A DNA stretch of 64,000 nucleotides from contig JAQWMR010000002.1 in NCBI GenBank assembly GCA_029246685.1, positions 61,426 through 125,425 of the forward strand, written 5' to 3'. The stretch is from Acidimicrobiales bacterium (GTDB taxonomy: Bacteria > Actinomycetota > Acidimicrobiia > Acidimicrobiales > Aldehydirespiratoraceae). The notes below the pieces were generated by a model. It did no database searches. It was not told where the DNA came from and saw nothing but the letters and a program-made list of their open reading frames with translations. Both the position numbers and the translations under genes were made by a program. Every line of letters begins with the position of its first letter. Position 1 is the stretch's first letter. Shown here one piece after another: positions 1 through 8,806 of the stretch.

Positions 1-2134
1 ACCCGCCGATGGCGTTCATGAGCGTCGATTTGCCGGCGCCGTTGGTTCCGATGAGCGCTACGACCTCACCGTCGTCGACTCGAATGCTGGCGCTGCTCAC
101 GGCGTTGTTGCCGCCGAATCGGACGGTCACGTCAGTGGCTTCAAGCGTTGCTTCGCCAAACGTACGTGGGGCGCGAAGAGCGGCCGGTGGGGCCTGGGCG
201 GTCTTTGCGGCGCCGCGGGGTGTTCTCTGGTCGAGCCAGCCGACGAGTCGGTCTCGGGCACCGTAGGCAAGTTGCACAAGGCCGCCGGGGAAGTACAACA
301 GCAGCACGAGGAGTCCGACGCTGGAGGTGAACAGTGGTATCAGGCGGTTGCTCGGGGCGAACGCGGGAAGGCCGATCACCCATGCGGCGCCGACGACGGG
401 CCCGATCACGGTGCCGAGGCCGCCGATGATGGCCATCGAGACAAGTCGTAGCGATTCGCCGGTGCCGTAGAAGCGGCCGGTGAGCGGGACCTCGGAGATG
501 ATGCCGCTCAGGAGCCCGCCTCCGAGGCCGGCGACGCCGCCCGCAAGGGCGAACGAGCGGAGCTTGGTGCGGACAGGGCGGATCCCGTAGGCAGCTGCGC
601 CGTCGGGGTTGTCGCGCAGAGCCAGCATGCCCCGCCCGACGGCACTGGTGCGTTGTCTCGCCACCATGAGCACGGTGAGGCACAAGACTGCCAAGACGAA
701 CCAGTAGAAGGTCCGCTGGTTGTCGAGGTCGAGGCCGAATACCGTGCCGCGCCGGAAGGGCACGGAACCGGTGTTGCCGTCGGTGAGAAAGTCGCGTCGG
801 AAGAAGTACTCCTGCGTGGCGAGGCCGAACACGAACGTGCTCACCGCCAGCAGGAGCCCCTTGACCCGCAGCGCGCTCATCCCCACGATCGCGGCGATGG
901 CCGCGGCGCCGAGTGCGCCGAGACCGACCGAGATGACAAAGGGCGCCCCGGCCCGCTGGCCGCTTGCTGCGACGAGTGCGCCAAGACCGGCGAACGCCAT
1001 CTGACCCAGCGACAGCTGGCCAGACCAGCCGGTGATTACGGTCACCGAGATGCCGCAGATCGCGTAGGCGAGGATGGTCGTGTAGGTGATGTGCCGTGAC
1101 GCAGTGGTGATCAGCAGCGGAAGGGCTACTGCAGCTGCAAGCAGCACACCGAGGGTGACCCGGCCGAGGTAGCGGACCCACCAGATCGACTGGAGGCGTT
1201 CTGGTATTGCCCTCACCGCCGGGGTGAATGAGTAACGGCCAGTGCCTGACTCGCTGGAACGGGCTTGGAACGCGACCGCCACGAGGACCGCGAGCAGGAG
1301 GAGGAACTCGTACAGGCCCGCTTGCACCGGGTAGTTGAACTTGACGAGGGAGAAGCCAACCCCGACTCCGACCCCGGCGAGTAGTGCCCTGGGGAACGAC
1401 CGCATGCCGCCGAGCACGGCGGCGGCCAACGCGTTGGCCATGGTGAAGGGGCCGATGTTTTCCAGCCCGCTGACACTCTTGTCTGCACTTAGGAGGATCG
1501 CGGCCAGCGTCGAGAGGAGCCCGGCGATCATCCATACCGATGTGGAGACTCGCTTGGGGTTGATGCCCGAGATCCGTGAGAGATCGGGGTTCGCGGCGGT
1601 TGCCTGAACGGTTCGCCCAAAGGTCGTTCGGTCCAGTATCAATCCGAGCAGGAGGGCGACTGTCGGGGCGACGATCAATACGGTGAGCTGTGGTCCGGTG
1701 ATCAGTAGCCCAAATGCATCGTCGACGGTGTGGTTGGTGACGACCGGGTAGCGGACGCCGATTCCGCCACCGACTTCGGGGTAGGCGAGCTGGATCCCTT
1801 GGGCGAGTTGCGCGATGCCGATCGTCGCCACAAGGACGATGACGCGAGGCGCTTCGAAGAGTCGCTGGATGACCGTGAGTTCGAGGATGCCGCCGAAGGC
1901 GATGCCGGCCAGGATCGCGGCTCCGATCGCGACCGGCAGCGGTATGTCCCATCGCAGAGCGAGCAGTGCCAAGAGGCCCGCTCCGGGCAGGCCCATGTTG
2001 CCGACGGCGAAGTTGATGACCCGCGACGACCGAAAGACGAGCACCACGCCCATGGCCAACATTCCGTAGACAAGTCCGTTGACCGCGCCGTCGAAGACGA
2101 GCTGGCGGTTGGCGTCGATGAAGCCGGTGATCAT
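1..2134 (-). CDS. Fused branched-chain-type ABC transporter LivH-LivM-LivG (partial, 3' end outside window)
   Basis: One uninterrupted frame of about 711 codons runs from an ATG at about 2134 to the window edge. My translation gives a LivH permease first (start MITGFIDANRQLVFDG, then VINFAVGNMG), a LivM permease in the middle (ITGWSGQLSLGQMAFAGLGA) and the start of a LivG ATPase with Walker A GTNGAGKST near base 28. In most bacteria these are three genes. The ATG lies inside or beside the TGA of the upstream MFS-LivF gene, so the two are translationally coupled. Together they supply all four membrane/ATPase parts of a Liv transporter; the binding protein is probably the lipoprotein at 6620-7975. 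The start may be off by one base. A long frame on the same strand (141-2249) is an arginine-rich shadow. Confidence 0.9.
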   Translation of the reverse strand, partial: MITGFIDANRQLVFDGAVNGLVYGMLAMGVVLVFRSSRVINFAVGNMGLPGAGLLALLALRWDIPLPVAIGAAILAGIAFGGILELTVIQRLFEAPRVIVLVATIGIAQLAQGIQLAYPEVGGGIGVRYPVVTNHTVDDAFGLLITGPQLTVLIVAPTVALLLGLILDRTTFGRTVQATAANPDLSRISGINPKRVSTSVWMIAGLLSTLAAILLSADKSVSGLENIGPFTMANALAAAVLGGMRSFPRALLAGVGVGVGFSLVKFNYPVQAGLYEFLLLLAVLVAVAFQARSSESGTGRYSFTPAVRAIPERLQSIWWVRYLGRVTLGVLLAAAVALPLLITTASRHITYTTILAYAICGISVTVITGWSGQLSLGQMAFAGLGALVAASGQRAGAPFVISVGLGALGAAAIAAIVGMSALRVKGLLLAVSTFVFGLATQEYFFRRDFLTDGNTGSVPFRRGTVFGLDLDNQRTFYWFVLAVLCLTVLMVARQRTSAVGRGMLALRDNPDGAAAYGIRPVRTKLRSFALAGGVAGLGGGLLSGIISEVPLTGRFYGTGESLRLVSMAIIGGLGTVIGPVVGAAWVIGLPAFAPSNRLIPLFTSSVGLLVLLLYFPGGLVQLAYGARDRLVGWLDQRTPRGAAKTAQAPPAALRAPRTFGEATLEATDVTVRFGGNNAVSSASIRVDDGEVVALIGTNGAGKSTLMNAIGG

Positions 2135-4308
2135 CCGCCTTCCGATCCGAAGAAGACCGCTCGTGCGAGGTCGTCACGTTCGGCCAATTCAGCTGCTGGG
2201 CCAGCGAAGCGGACATGTCCCTTCTCGAGGAATATTGCCCGGTCTGCAAGTTCGAGGGCGATGTTGAGGGATTGTTCGACGATGATGATCGTCTGGCCCG
2301 CCTCTTGCAGTCGTTCTATGTGGCCCATCAGCTCGCCGACCGCGACTGGTGCGAGGCCGAGTGAGAGCTCGTCGATGATGAGGATCTCCGGTTCGTGGAG
2401 CAGGGTTCTTGCGAGGGCGAGCATCTGCTGCTGGCCGCCGGAGAGCTCACTCGCGTCGAGGTCGATCGCCGCTCGCAGTGGCGGGAACAGATCGAGAACC
2501 TTCTCGATTCGGCGCTGTTGGTCCGCCTTGTCGCCGCGGTACTGGTAGGCGCCCATCTCGAGGTTGTGGCGGATAGTGAGGGGATCCCAGACGCCCTTGC
2601 CGCCCAGCAGGAGGTGCATTCCCATCGCCGCCCGTTGTTCTGGGGTGGAGAAGGTGATGTTGCGTCCGTTGAGCCGGACCACCCCCCGTTCGGGAGTACC
2701 GAGACCTGCGGCGACGCGCAGGATCGTGGATTTTCCGGCGCCGTTGGTGCCGAGCAGCGCCAGTGTCTCGCCTCGGTGGACTTCGAACGCGACGTCGAAG
2801 AGCACCTGGACGTTGCCGTAGCTGAAGTCGATGTCATTGACTTGAAGCACTGGGATCGCGTCGGGTTCCCGCTTCTGGCGTTCGGCTTCGTCCTGTTCTT
2901 CGCGTAGCTCGGCCACGTTCATGGCGAGGTCTCTGCGAATCGAGCGCGCTCCGTTGAGAATCATGGCGCCGCCGATGATCGTCGAGGGGAGGCCGAGGAT
3001 GAGCACGGTGGTCTTGGGGCCGCCGGCCTCGATGATCATGGCGCCGAGGAGTCCGCCGCCCGCGGCACCGATGAAGAAGATGTAGAGCGTCCCGAGAGCC
3101 GCCCCGATGCCGCGAAGGCGATATGGCACGACGGCCTGCATCACGGGGCCGACCATGGCGAAGGCGGAGAACATCATGATCGAGCCCGGGATGTCGAAGG
3201 CGGCGAACAGGTACTCGTTGGGCATGGCGAACTGGATTGGCATCAACAGCGCCGATGGCATGATCAGCATGCCGACGAGGGCGAGTGCTCGTGCCGGGTC
3301 TTGCTTGTAGAGCTTGTCGAAGTAGCGGCCGACGAAGGGCATGGCGATCACGGCGCCGAGCCCGGAGACGGTTGTTATGGCGCCCCGACCGAATGAGCTG
3401 AGGCCGTACTCGTCCTCGAGGAACAACGAGGCGAGGACTGGTCGGGTGAACAGGCCGAAGCCGAGCGCGGCGAACGCGATGAGCACAGTGCGAAGGGTGG
3501 CGATCTTGTTGAGTCGAGCGAATGCCGCTTCGACCGAGATCGGTGCTGTGTCGGCGTCGACGACCTCGTCCAGGACACTCTTCTTCTCCCATTGGCCGCG
3601 CACGGGTTCGGGGAGGCGGAATGCGAACACGGCCGCGATCGCGACCGGAATCCAGAGCGTGTAGTACGCCCAACGCCAGGAGGCTGCTGCGGCGATGGCG
3701 CCGACCAACAGAGGGGCTACGACGTTGACGCCACGGCCGAACATCACGTTCATCGAGGCAATGCGGCCTCTGACCCCTATGGGGTATTGGTCGGCGATCA
3801 GCGATCCGTGCACCGGCAAGGTGTTCGCCTTGGAGACGCCTGTGCCGAGCCGGGCGAAGAAGAAGACGACGACATGGCGGGCGAGGCCCGACGCGAGCGT
3901 GCAGGCGCCGAAGATCAGCGAGGCGATGCCGATCAAGCGGCCCCGGTGCATGCGGTCGGCGAGCCAGCCCATGGGCATGGCACCGAGGAACACGAAGGCG
4001 GTCGATGCGGCGGCGAGGAACACGATGACTCCGTCGCCGACCGAGAACGCGTCTCGGATCTCTGGTGCCAGCACGGTCAGGGCGGCAGCTTCGAGCTCGT
4101 CGAGGCTGTTGAGTGCGAGGAGCACGATGAACGTCGCGAGGCCCCCCTTCGCGAGGCCTTCGCGTAAGGTCATGTCCCCTTCGTTGTACCCGGGGACGAA
4201 GTCGTCGACCTGGACGTCCGCTTCCGCGGCGGCCTGCTGTTCGTCCTCGGCTGCGAGGACCTGGCGGGTCAGGGCCCCCGCATCACCGTCGAGTTGAGTT
4301 TCGGTCAC
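2131..4308 (-). CDS. MFS permease fused to LivF-type ABC ATPase
   Basis: The 725-aa product has two unrelated parts. Residues about 30-470 are a major facilitator superfamily permease with multiple hydrophobic helices and the loop signature GWLADRMHRGR. Residues about 485-725 are a LivF-like ABC ATPase with Walker A GTNGAGKST, signature LSGGQQQ and Walker B ILIIDELSLGL. The start is GTG. It sits between a GH26-like gene (28-bp gap) and the LivHMG fusion (overlapping stop/start), so the ATPase probably pairs with the LivG domain there. An MFS domain covalently tied to an ABC ATPase is unusual; whether it transports on its own or only acts as a membrane anchor cannot be told from sequence. Confidence 0.9.
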   Translation of the reverse strand: MTETQLDGDAGALTRQVLAAEDEQQAAAEADVQVDDFVPGYNEGDMTLREGLAKGGLATFIVLLALNSLDELEAAALTVLAPEIRDAFSVGDGVIVFLAAASTAFVFLGAMPMGWLADRMHRGRLIGIASLIFGACTLASGLARHVVVFFFARLGTGVSKANTLPVHGSLIADQYPIGVRGRIASMNVMFGRGVNVVAPLLVGAIAAAASWRWAYYTLWIPVAIAAVFAFRLPEPVRGQWEKKSVLDEVVDADTAPISVEAAFARLNKIATLRTVLIAFAALGFGLFTRPVLASLFLEDEYGLSSFGRGAITTVSGLGAVIAMPFVGRYFDKLYKQDPARALALVGMLIMPSALLMPIQFAMPNEYLFAAFDIPGSIMMFSAFAMVGPVMQAVVPYRLRGIGAALGTLYIFFIGAAGGGLLGAMIIEAGGPKTTVLILGLPSTIIGGAMILNGARSIRRDLAMNVAELREEQDEAERQKREPDAIPVLQVNDIDFSYGNVQVLFDVAFEVHRGETLALLGTNGAGKSTILRVAAGLGTPERGVVRLNGRNITFSTPEQRAAMGMHLLLGGKGVWDPLTIRHNLEMGAYQYRGDKADQQRRIEKVLDLFPPLRAAIDLDASELSGGQQQMLALARTLLHEPEILIIDELSLGLAPVAVGELMGHIERLQEAGQTIIIVEQSLNIALELADRAIFLEKGHVRFAGPAAELAERDDLARAVFFGSEGG

Positions 4309-4336
4309 ACTTCCCCCAGTGATCTGTGCGCCGTGG

Positions 4337-5356
4337 CTATGCGCCTGCCGCGAACAGCTCGATTGCTTCGGCCTCGTGGACGAACCGGGGGTCGCTCATC
4401 GCCGCGTTGAAGCGCTCGGGCAAGCCCTCCCATGACCCGATACGGCTGTCGCCATAGAACGGGTACGGCCCGCTGCTCCAGTCCTCGGCGATGAATGTCA
4501 GCGCTTTGATCTCCGGGCGGCGGCGGACCAGTTCGAACATCGCCTCGTACCAGACCCATTGGTCATCGGCGTCGCCCGGTTCGAGAAGACCGTCGCGGAA
4601 CGTCTCAGGCTTCGCCGGGTCGACCTTGTCCCAATCGAACCAGAGTGGACACGACTCGGGGATCATCACCGGCTTGCGCCACTCTCGGCATTGATCGAGA
4701 AACTCTGCGGTCTCGGGAATCTGGAACCCGATTGGAGCGAAAACATCCATCGCGGCCCAGTCGACGTAATCGGCGCCCGGCCACCAGTCGCGGAAGTCTT
4801 GGTTCGGTAGGGAGCCGGCCGCGCAACACCACGTTGCGGCAACGTTGTGTGCGCCCTCGGCTCGGAGCAGTTCGACTGTGTGAGCGAACAGATCTCGGTA
4901 TGCGCTGGGGTCGTGCGGTTCGAAGCTCAGGTTGAACTCGTAGCCGATCCGCAACCAGATGGGGTTGCCGAGGTCGCGTAGACGGCGGGCCAGCTTGCGC
5001 AGCGCCTCGTCGCACTCGCCACTGGCCACGATGTGCTCCACGGGTCGCACGTGGAGCCCAACGATCAGTCCAAGGGTGGGCCGTTTGGTCAGGAGATTGC
5101 CGACGCCTTCACAGAAGGCATCGAGGATCGTGGGGGAGGTGTCGTGCACATGTGCGTAGGTGGAAACAACGCCGGCGCGCTCTTCAACGGTTGCCTCGTA
5201 CTCGACGAGAGCTTCGTCTTCGACGTTCTGTGGACGGTCCTCCACGCCAAGTTGACCCCAGCAGTGCAGTACCCGACCAGCGGGCGGCTCGAATCTCGCT
5301 CCGAATTCGACCGGGCTGGCCGAGAGGTCGGGGGGATGGACGTCGATGTCGATCAT
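4337..5356 (-). CDS. GH26-like TIM-barrel glycoside hydrolase
   Basis: A 339-aa protein without signal peptide, so probably cytoplasmic. The pattern RIGYEFN near residue 135 resembles the acid/base region of clan GH-A GH26 enzymes (usually HEMN/YEFN), and VMIPESCP near residue 235 fits the nucleophile strand. These assignments are by motif only. Its ATG overlaps the stop of the ROK regulator gene (ATGA) and it precedes the transporter genes, which suggests it hydrolyses an imported oligosaccharide or glycoside. It could instead be a non-catalytic relative. Confidence 0.75.
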   Translation of the reverse strand: MIDIDVHPPDLSASPVEFGARFEPPAGRVLHCWGQLGVEDRPQNVEDEALVEYEATVEERAGVVSTYAHVHDTSPTILDAFCEGVGNLLTKRPTLGLIVGLHVRPVEHIVASGECDEALRKLARRLRDLGNPIWLRIGYEFNLSFEPHDPSAYRDLFAHTVELLRAEGAHNVAATWCCAAGSLPNQDFRDWWPGADYVDWAAMDVFAPIGFQIPETAEFLDQCREWRKPVMIPESCPLWFDWDKVDPAKPETFRDGLLEPGDADDQWVWYEAMFELVRRRPEIKALTFIAEDWSSGPYPFYGDSRIGSWEGLPERFNAAMSDPRFVHEAEAIELFAAGA

Positions 5357-6555
5357 GCTGTCTCTCTAACGATGGGCGAGCGCAGTGCGATGGCCGCTGG
5401 GTCTTGGAGAATGTGGTCGAAGGCCAACTCGGCGGCACCGACGAGGGCCGCGTCGCGGTTGAGGGCGGACGCCCGGATGTCGATCGCCTCCGTAACGAGG
5501 GCGACGGCCTCGCTCTCGCGGCGGACGGTGTCGCCGGCAAGCTCGACGATGTCGCTGAGGAAACCCCCCGCGACGGTCATACCGGGGTCGAGGAGATTGA
5601 CGAGGTTGCCGATGGCGAACCCGAGCCAGGAGGCAACATCGGCGACCGCTCGCTGGGCGGCGGAGTCACCTTCTCGGGCAAGTTCGACCACGCGACCGGC
5701 GCTGCTACGTCGGCCGGCTTTGCGGAGCAGCGCGGACTCGCCGATCTCGGTTTCCAGGCATCCCTTGGATCCACATGAGCAGCGCGACCCGGCGCGCCGA
5801 ACGACAAAGTGACCGACTTCGGTGGCGTGTCCGTGTATTCCTTGCTGGAGTTCTCCGCCCCGGATGAGTCCGCCGCCGATGCCGCGTTCGGCAGAGAGAT
5901 AGAGCAAACCCTCGACGTCTCGGGCGACGCCGCGCCGGTGCTCGCCCAGGGCGCCCAGATCGGCATCATTGCCAAAGAAGACCGGAATGTCCCGTGGCAG
6001 GAACGGTCTCGCCAGTTGGCCAAGGTCGAGGTTGCGCCAATCGAGATTGGGCGCGGTCGTGAGATGGCCCTCGGTGGAAACTACGCCGTGTACCGCCGTG
6101 GCGGCTGCGACGACCGCGCTGCCGGGGACGATCAGGTTCACGCCCGCTTCGCCGAGCGCCTGAGCGGTGGCTGTCGGACCTACAGCCCGAGGGTTGACAT
6201 CGACGTCGATCGACTGCATCACGATGCCGCCGAGGCCCACGACCGCAATGCGGGCGAAGTCGACCGCGATCTCGCTGACGACAGTGACCACGTTCTCGCT
6301 GTTGAGCTGCACAATTGCCGAGGGACGGCCTCGGGAACCATCGGATACCGCGGTGGACTCGCTGATGAGGCCGAGCTCGGATAGCTCGTCGACGAGGCTC
6401 AGCACCGTGCTCTTGTTCAGCCCGGTGCGATGGGTCACCTCCGCTCGGCGAATCGGCCCTGCCTGATGAAGCAGGGTCAACACAGTTGCAAGGTTCAGCC
6501 GACGGAGATCGGCGGTGGCGGAAGCGGACTGGCGTGCGATGCCACCACTATCCAC
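5353..6555 (-). CDS. ROK-family transcriptional repressor
   Basis: The 400-aa protein has an N-terminal winged helix-turn-helix (residues about 20-80, IRRAEVTHRTGLNKSTVLSL) and a ROK sugar-sensing domain. The ROK zinc site is present as CSCGSKGCLE with the preceding EVGHF segment. Such proteins (NagC/XylR type) repress sugar uptake and catabolic genes and release DNA when they bind a sugar or sugar phosphate. It is first in the leftward operon and divergent from the binding-protein operon, so it probably controls both through the region 6556-6619. The Gly-rich 'RGIGGGL' phosphate-loop region is kept. Confidence 0.9.
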   Translation of the reverse strand: MDSGGIARQSASATADLRRLNLATVLTLLHQAGPIRRAEVTHRTGLNKSTVLSLVDELSELGLISESTAVSDGSRGRPSAIVQLNSENVVTVVSEIAVDFARIAVVGLGGIVMQSIDVDVNPRAVGPTATAQALGEAGVNLIVPGSAVVAAATAVHGVVSTEGHLTTAPNLDWRNLDLGQLARPFLPRDIPVFFGNDADLGALGEHRRGVARDVEGLLYLSAERGIGGGLIRGGELQQGIHGHATEVGHFVVRRAGSRCSCGSKGCLETEIGESALLRKAGRRSSAGRVVELAREGDSAAQRAVADVASWLGFAIGNLVNLLDPGMTVAGGFLSDIVELAGDTVRRESEAVALVTEAIDIRASALNRDAALVGAAELAFDHILQDPAAIALRSPIVRETA

Positions 6556-6619
6556 AATTAGGTTGCGGTCGTCAACTTATTCTGCAACACTGCGGATGCA
6601 CCGCTTCCTGGGGGACCTC
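6556..6619. promoter_or_regulatory. Divergent control region between ROK repressor and binding-protein operon
   Basis: This 64-bp gap separates two divergent operons and is AT-rich relative to its surroundings. It contains TTGCG and, about 15 bp later, TGCAA (around 6563-6592), a loose dyad that could be a ROK operator. A good ribosome site (GGGGGACC) precedes the ATG at 6620. I cannot assign -35/-10 boxes with confidence. Confidence 0.4.
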
Positions 6620-7975
6620 ATGCGCCGCTTTCGACTCCTTGCGATACTTCTCGGCCTTTCGCTCTTCGCCGCTGCGTGTGGTGGAGGGGGTGACGACGAG
6701 ACCAGGGCAGAGCAATCCGACGCCACGGTCGCCGAGGATGACGACGAGACGCCGTCCTCTACTCCTGCGGAGCCCGATGAGCCGACGGAAGACCCATCGA
6801 CGACTACCGAGATCGAGGAACTCACAGACTCATTTCGCGGGGTCACCTCTGACACCATCAAGATCGGCGTTGTGATCATCGATGTTTCGGTGATTGGCCG
6901 CAGTAACGGCGACGTCGAGGCCCAATGGCAGACGGCGATCGATGCCGTCAACACAGAGGGCGGCATTCTGGGGCGCAGCGTCGAGCCCGTCTTCGCCAAG
7001 TACTCACCTCTCGGAGACACCGAATCCGAGGCCGCCTGCGTGAAACTGACCCAGGACGAGAAGGTGTTCGCCGCCATGGGCCCATTGCGCTCGAACCTGA
7101 CGTGCTTCTCTGATGTCAACGACACAATCTTCATCAACACGTTCGGTGTGAGTCAGGAGGAGTTCGATCGGTCCTCCGCTGTCGTTGTCGGCCCGGGTGC
7201 CCTGCCCGCCAGAAGTGCGGGAATCAACGTCACGTCTCTCGCCGAGGCCGGCGTACTCGGCGGCGCGGTCGCGGTCCATGCAAGCGCAGATGCAGGCGGC
7301 GAGCTCGACGTCTGGTTGGCCGCGCTTTCAGATCGCGGGATCGACGTCGTGGCGGAAACGCAGTCGACGGTCGGAGGCGGCGACGTTGTGGCAAGTGAAG
7401 CCGAGATGCAAGCGTTCGCGCAGGTCTGGGAGTCCGCGGGAGCAGAAGCCGTGCTCGCTATCGGAGCTGGTTCCGGCATCAACGTCGTGTCCGGAATCGA
7501 CCGGGGATCCTTTCGACCGCGCCTGCTGATGACCAACCCGAGTGATTTCGATCCGAACATCTATCGGGACCTCGGCTACAGCACCGACGCCCTCGTCGAC
7601 TCTGTCGCAGTCGGCTTTCGCGACTTCCAAGACCTTGCCACTACCGGCGATGCCGGGGTCGGTGACTGCGTCAGCCGCTTCGAAGCAGCGTCTGGTGAGA
7701 CCGTCAACATCGAACCCGAGGGCGACGAAGCCGTGAACCTCAACACAACCATCTGGTCGTGTCAGGCGCTCGACATATTCTCCCAGATCGCTCGGGCCGC
7801 GGGCGCTGATCTGACGAACGGGTCGTTCCGGTCAGCCGCCGAAACACTCGGGCCGCTGTCGGTGACCGGAGCCGAGTCGGCGTCGATCAGTGTCGGAAAG
7901 TTCGACATCGGTGACGGTGAACCGCTCTTGCTCACCTATGACGAGACCGCCGACGACTTTGTCCCGCTTGGCTGA
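6620..7975 (+). CDS. Liv-type ABC substrate-binding lipoprotein
   Basis: A 451-aa secreted lipoprotein: residues 1-20 form a signal peptide with lipobox LFAAAC and Cys20, followed by a Ser/Thr/Asp/Glu-rich linker. The rest is a periplasmic-binding type I (LivJ-like) fold (DTIKIGVVIIDVSVIGRSNG). I chose ATG 6620 because an upstream in-frame ATG at 6515 would place about 35 residues before the signal peptide and would overlap the ROK gene. It heads a five-gene rightward operon and likely feeds the fused Liv transporter encoded leftward. Neighbouring glycosidases suggest a sugar-containing ligand rather than an amino acid (inference). Confidence 0.88.
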   Translation: MRRFRLLAILLGLSLFAAACGGGGDDETRAEQSDATVAEDDDETPSSTPAEPDEPTEDPSTTTEIEELTDSFRGVTSDTIKIGVVIIDVSVIGRSNGDVEAQWQTAIDAVNTEGGILGRSVEPVFAKYSPLGDTESEAACVKLTQDEKVFAAMGPLRSNLTCFSDVNDTIFINTFGVSQEEFDRSSAVVVGPGALPARSAGINVTSLAEAGVLGGAVAVHASADAGGELDVWLAALSDRGIDVVAETQSTVGGGDVVASEAEMQAFAQVWESAGAEAVLAIGAGSGINVVSGIDRGSFRPRLLMTNPSDFDPNIYRDLGYSTDALVDSVAVGFRDFQDLATTGDAGVGDCVSRFEAASGETVNIEPEGDEAVNLNTTIWSCQALDIFSQIARAAGADLTNGSFRSAAETLGPLSVTGAESASISVGKFDIGDGEPLLLTYDETADDFVPLG

Positions 7976-7987
7976 GGAGGCCGACCG

Positions 7988-8806
7988 ATGAACGATCGCA
8001 TCGAGGGCGACAACTATGTCATCTCAGAGGAAGAGAAGCAGCACTTCGCCGACTTCGGCTACGTGCATCTGAAAGGACTCCTGACGCCCGACGAGGTGTC
8101 GGAACTCGAGGTCGTCTACGACCGCTTCCTTCGCCGCGACATCGATGTGCCCGGTAGGGACTACTGCGACATGGCGGGAGACTACGGACGCGATCCTGAG
8201 GACTTCTCGATCATCAATGTGATGCTCCCGCGCCGGTACTTCTCGGACTGGGTGAACAACGTGTACGAGCGCCGAGCGGCATCGGTCGCTCAGCAGCTTC
8301 ATGGTGACGGCATGGTCATCGACTACGACCAGCTGCTGGCCAAACAGCCGTTCAAGGACGACGCCGTGTTCGCCTGGCACCAGGACATGGCGTACTGGCC
8401 CGATACGGCGGACAGGCGAACGGCGACATTGTGGTTGGCGATCGACGACTCCACGGTCGAAAACGGGTGCATGCGCTTCGTTCCGCCAACCATCCACGAG
8501 GAAGCACTACGGCCCCATGACCCTCAGTTCGGAGATCGCGGCGAGTCGCATGCCCTCGGCACCACGCTGCTCGAAACCGATGCACCCGTGACGGTGCCCA
8601 TCGCCCGGGGCGATGTCACCGTGCACAACGAGACCGTGCTGCACGGATCGGGTGGCAACTCCACCGGCGGATTCCGGCGCGCCTACATTCTTGCGTTCCG
8701 GCCAGAGTCGACCGTCCAGATCGAGCGCGAACTCGGGTTCACCCACAGCCACAACGACGCCGGCGAGATTCTCGAAGAAGTGGGGATCGAAGGACAGACC
8801 CGGTGA
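7988..8806 (+). CDS. Phytanoyl-CoA dioxygenase (PhyH) family oxygenase
   Basis: A 272-aa non-haem Fe(II)/2-oxoglutarate oxygenase. The iron ligands are visible as HQD in WHQDMAYW and the distal His in NETVLHGSGGN, followed by the Arg in GGFRRAY expected to hold 2-oxoglutarate. The gene lies 12 bp after the binding-protein gene with a strong GAGGAGG site and overlaps the next gene by four bases (GTGA). The substrate is unknown; members hydroxylate small ligands such as acyl chains, ectoine or sugars' aglycones. Confidence 0.88.
   Translation: MNDRIEGDNYVISEEEKQHFADFGYVHLKGLLTPDEVSELEVVYDRFLRRDIDVPGRDYCDMAGDYGRDPEDFSIINVMLPRRYFSDWVNNVYERRAASVAQQLHGDGMVIDYDQLLAKQPFKDDAVFAWHQDMAYWPDTADRRTATLWLAIDDSTVENGCMRFVPPTIHEEALRPHDPQFGDRGESHALGTTLLETDAPVTVPIARGDVTVHNETVLHGSGGNSTGGFRRAYILAFRPESTVQIERELGFTHSHNDAGEILEEVGIEGQTR

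Noticed and set aside
141..2249. Longest leftward frame at the window start (702 codons)
   Set aside because: Composition is Arg/Pro/His-rich with no family pattern; the other leftward frame encodes clear LivH, LivM and LivG motifs.
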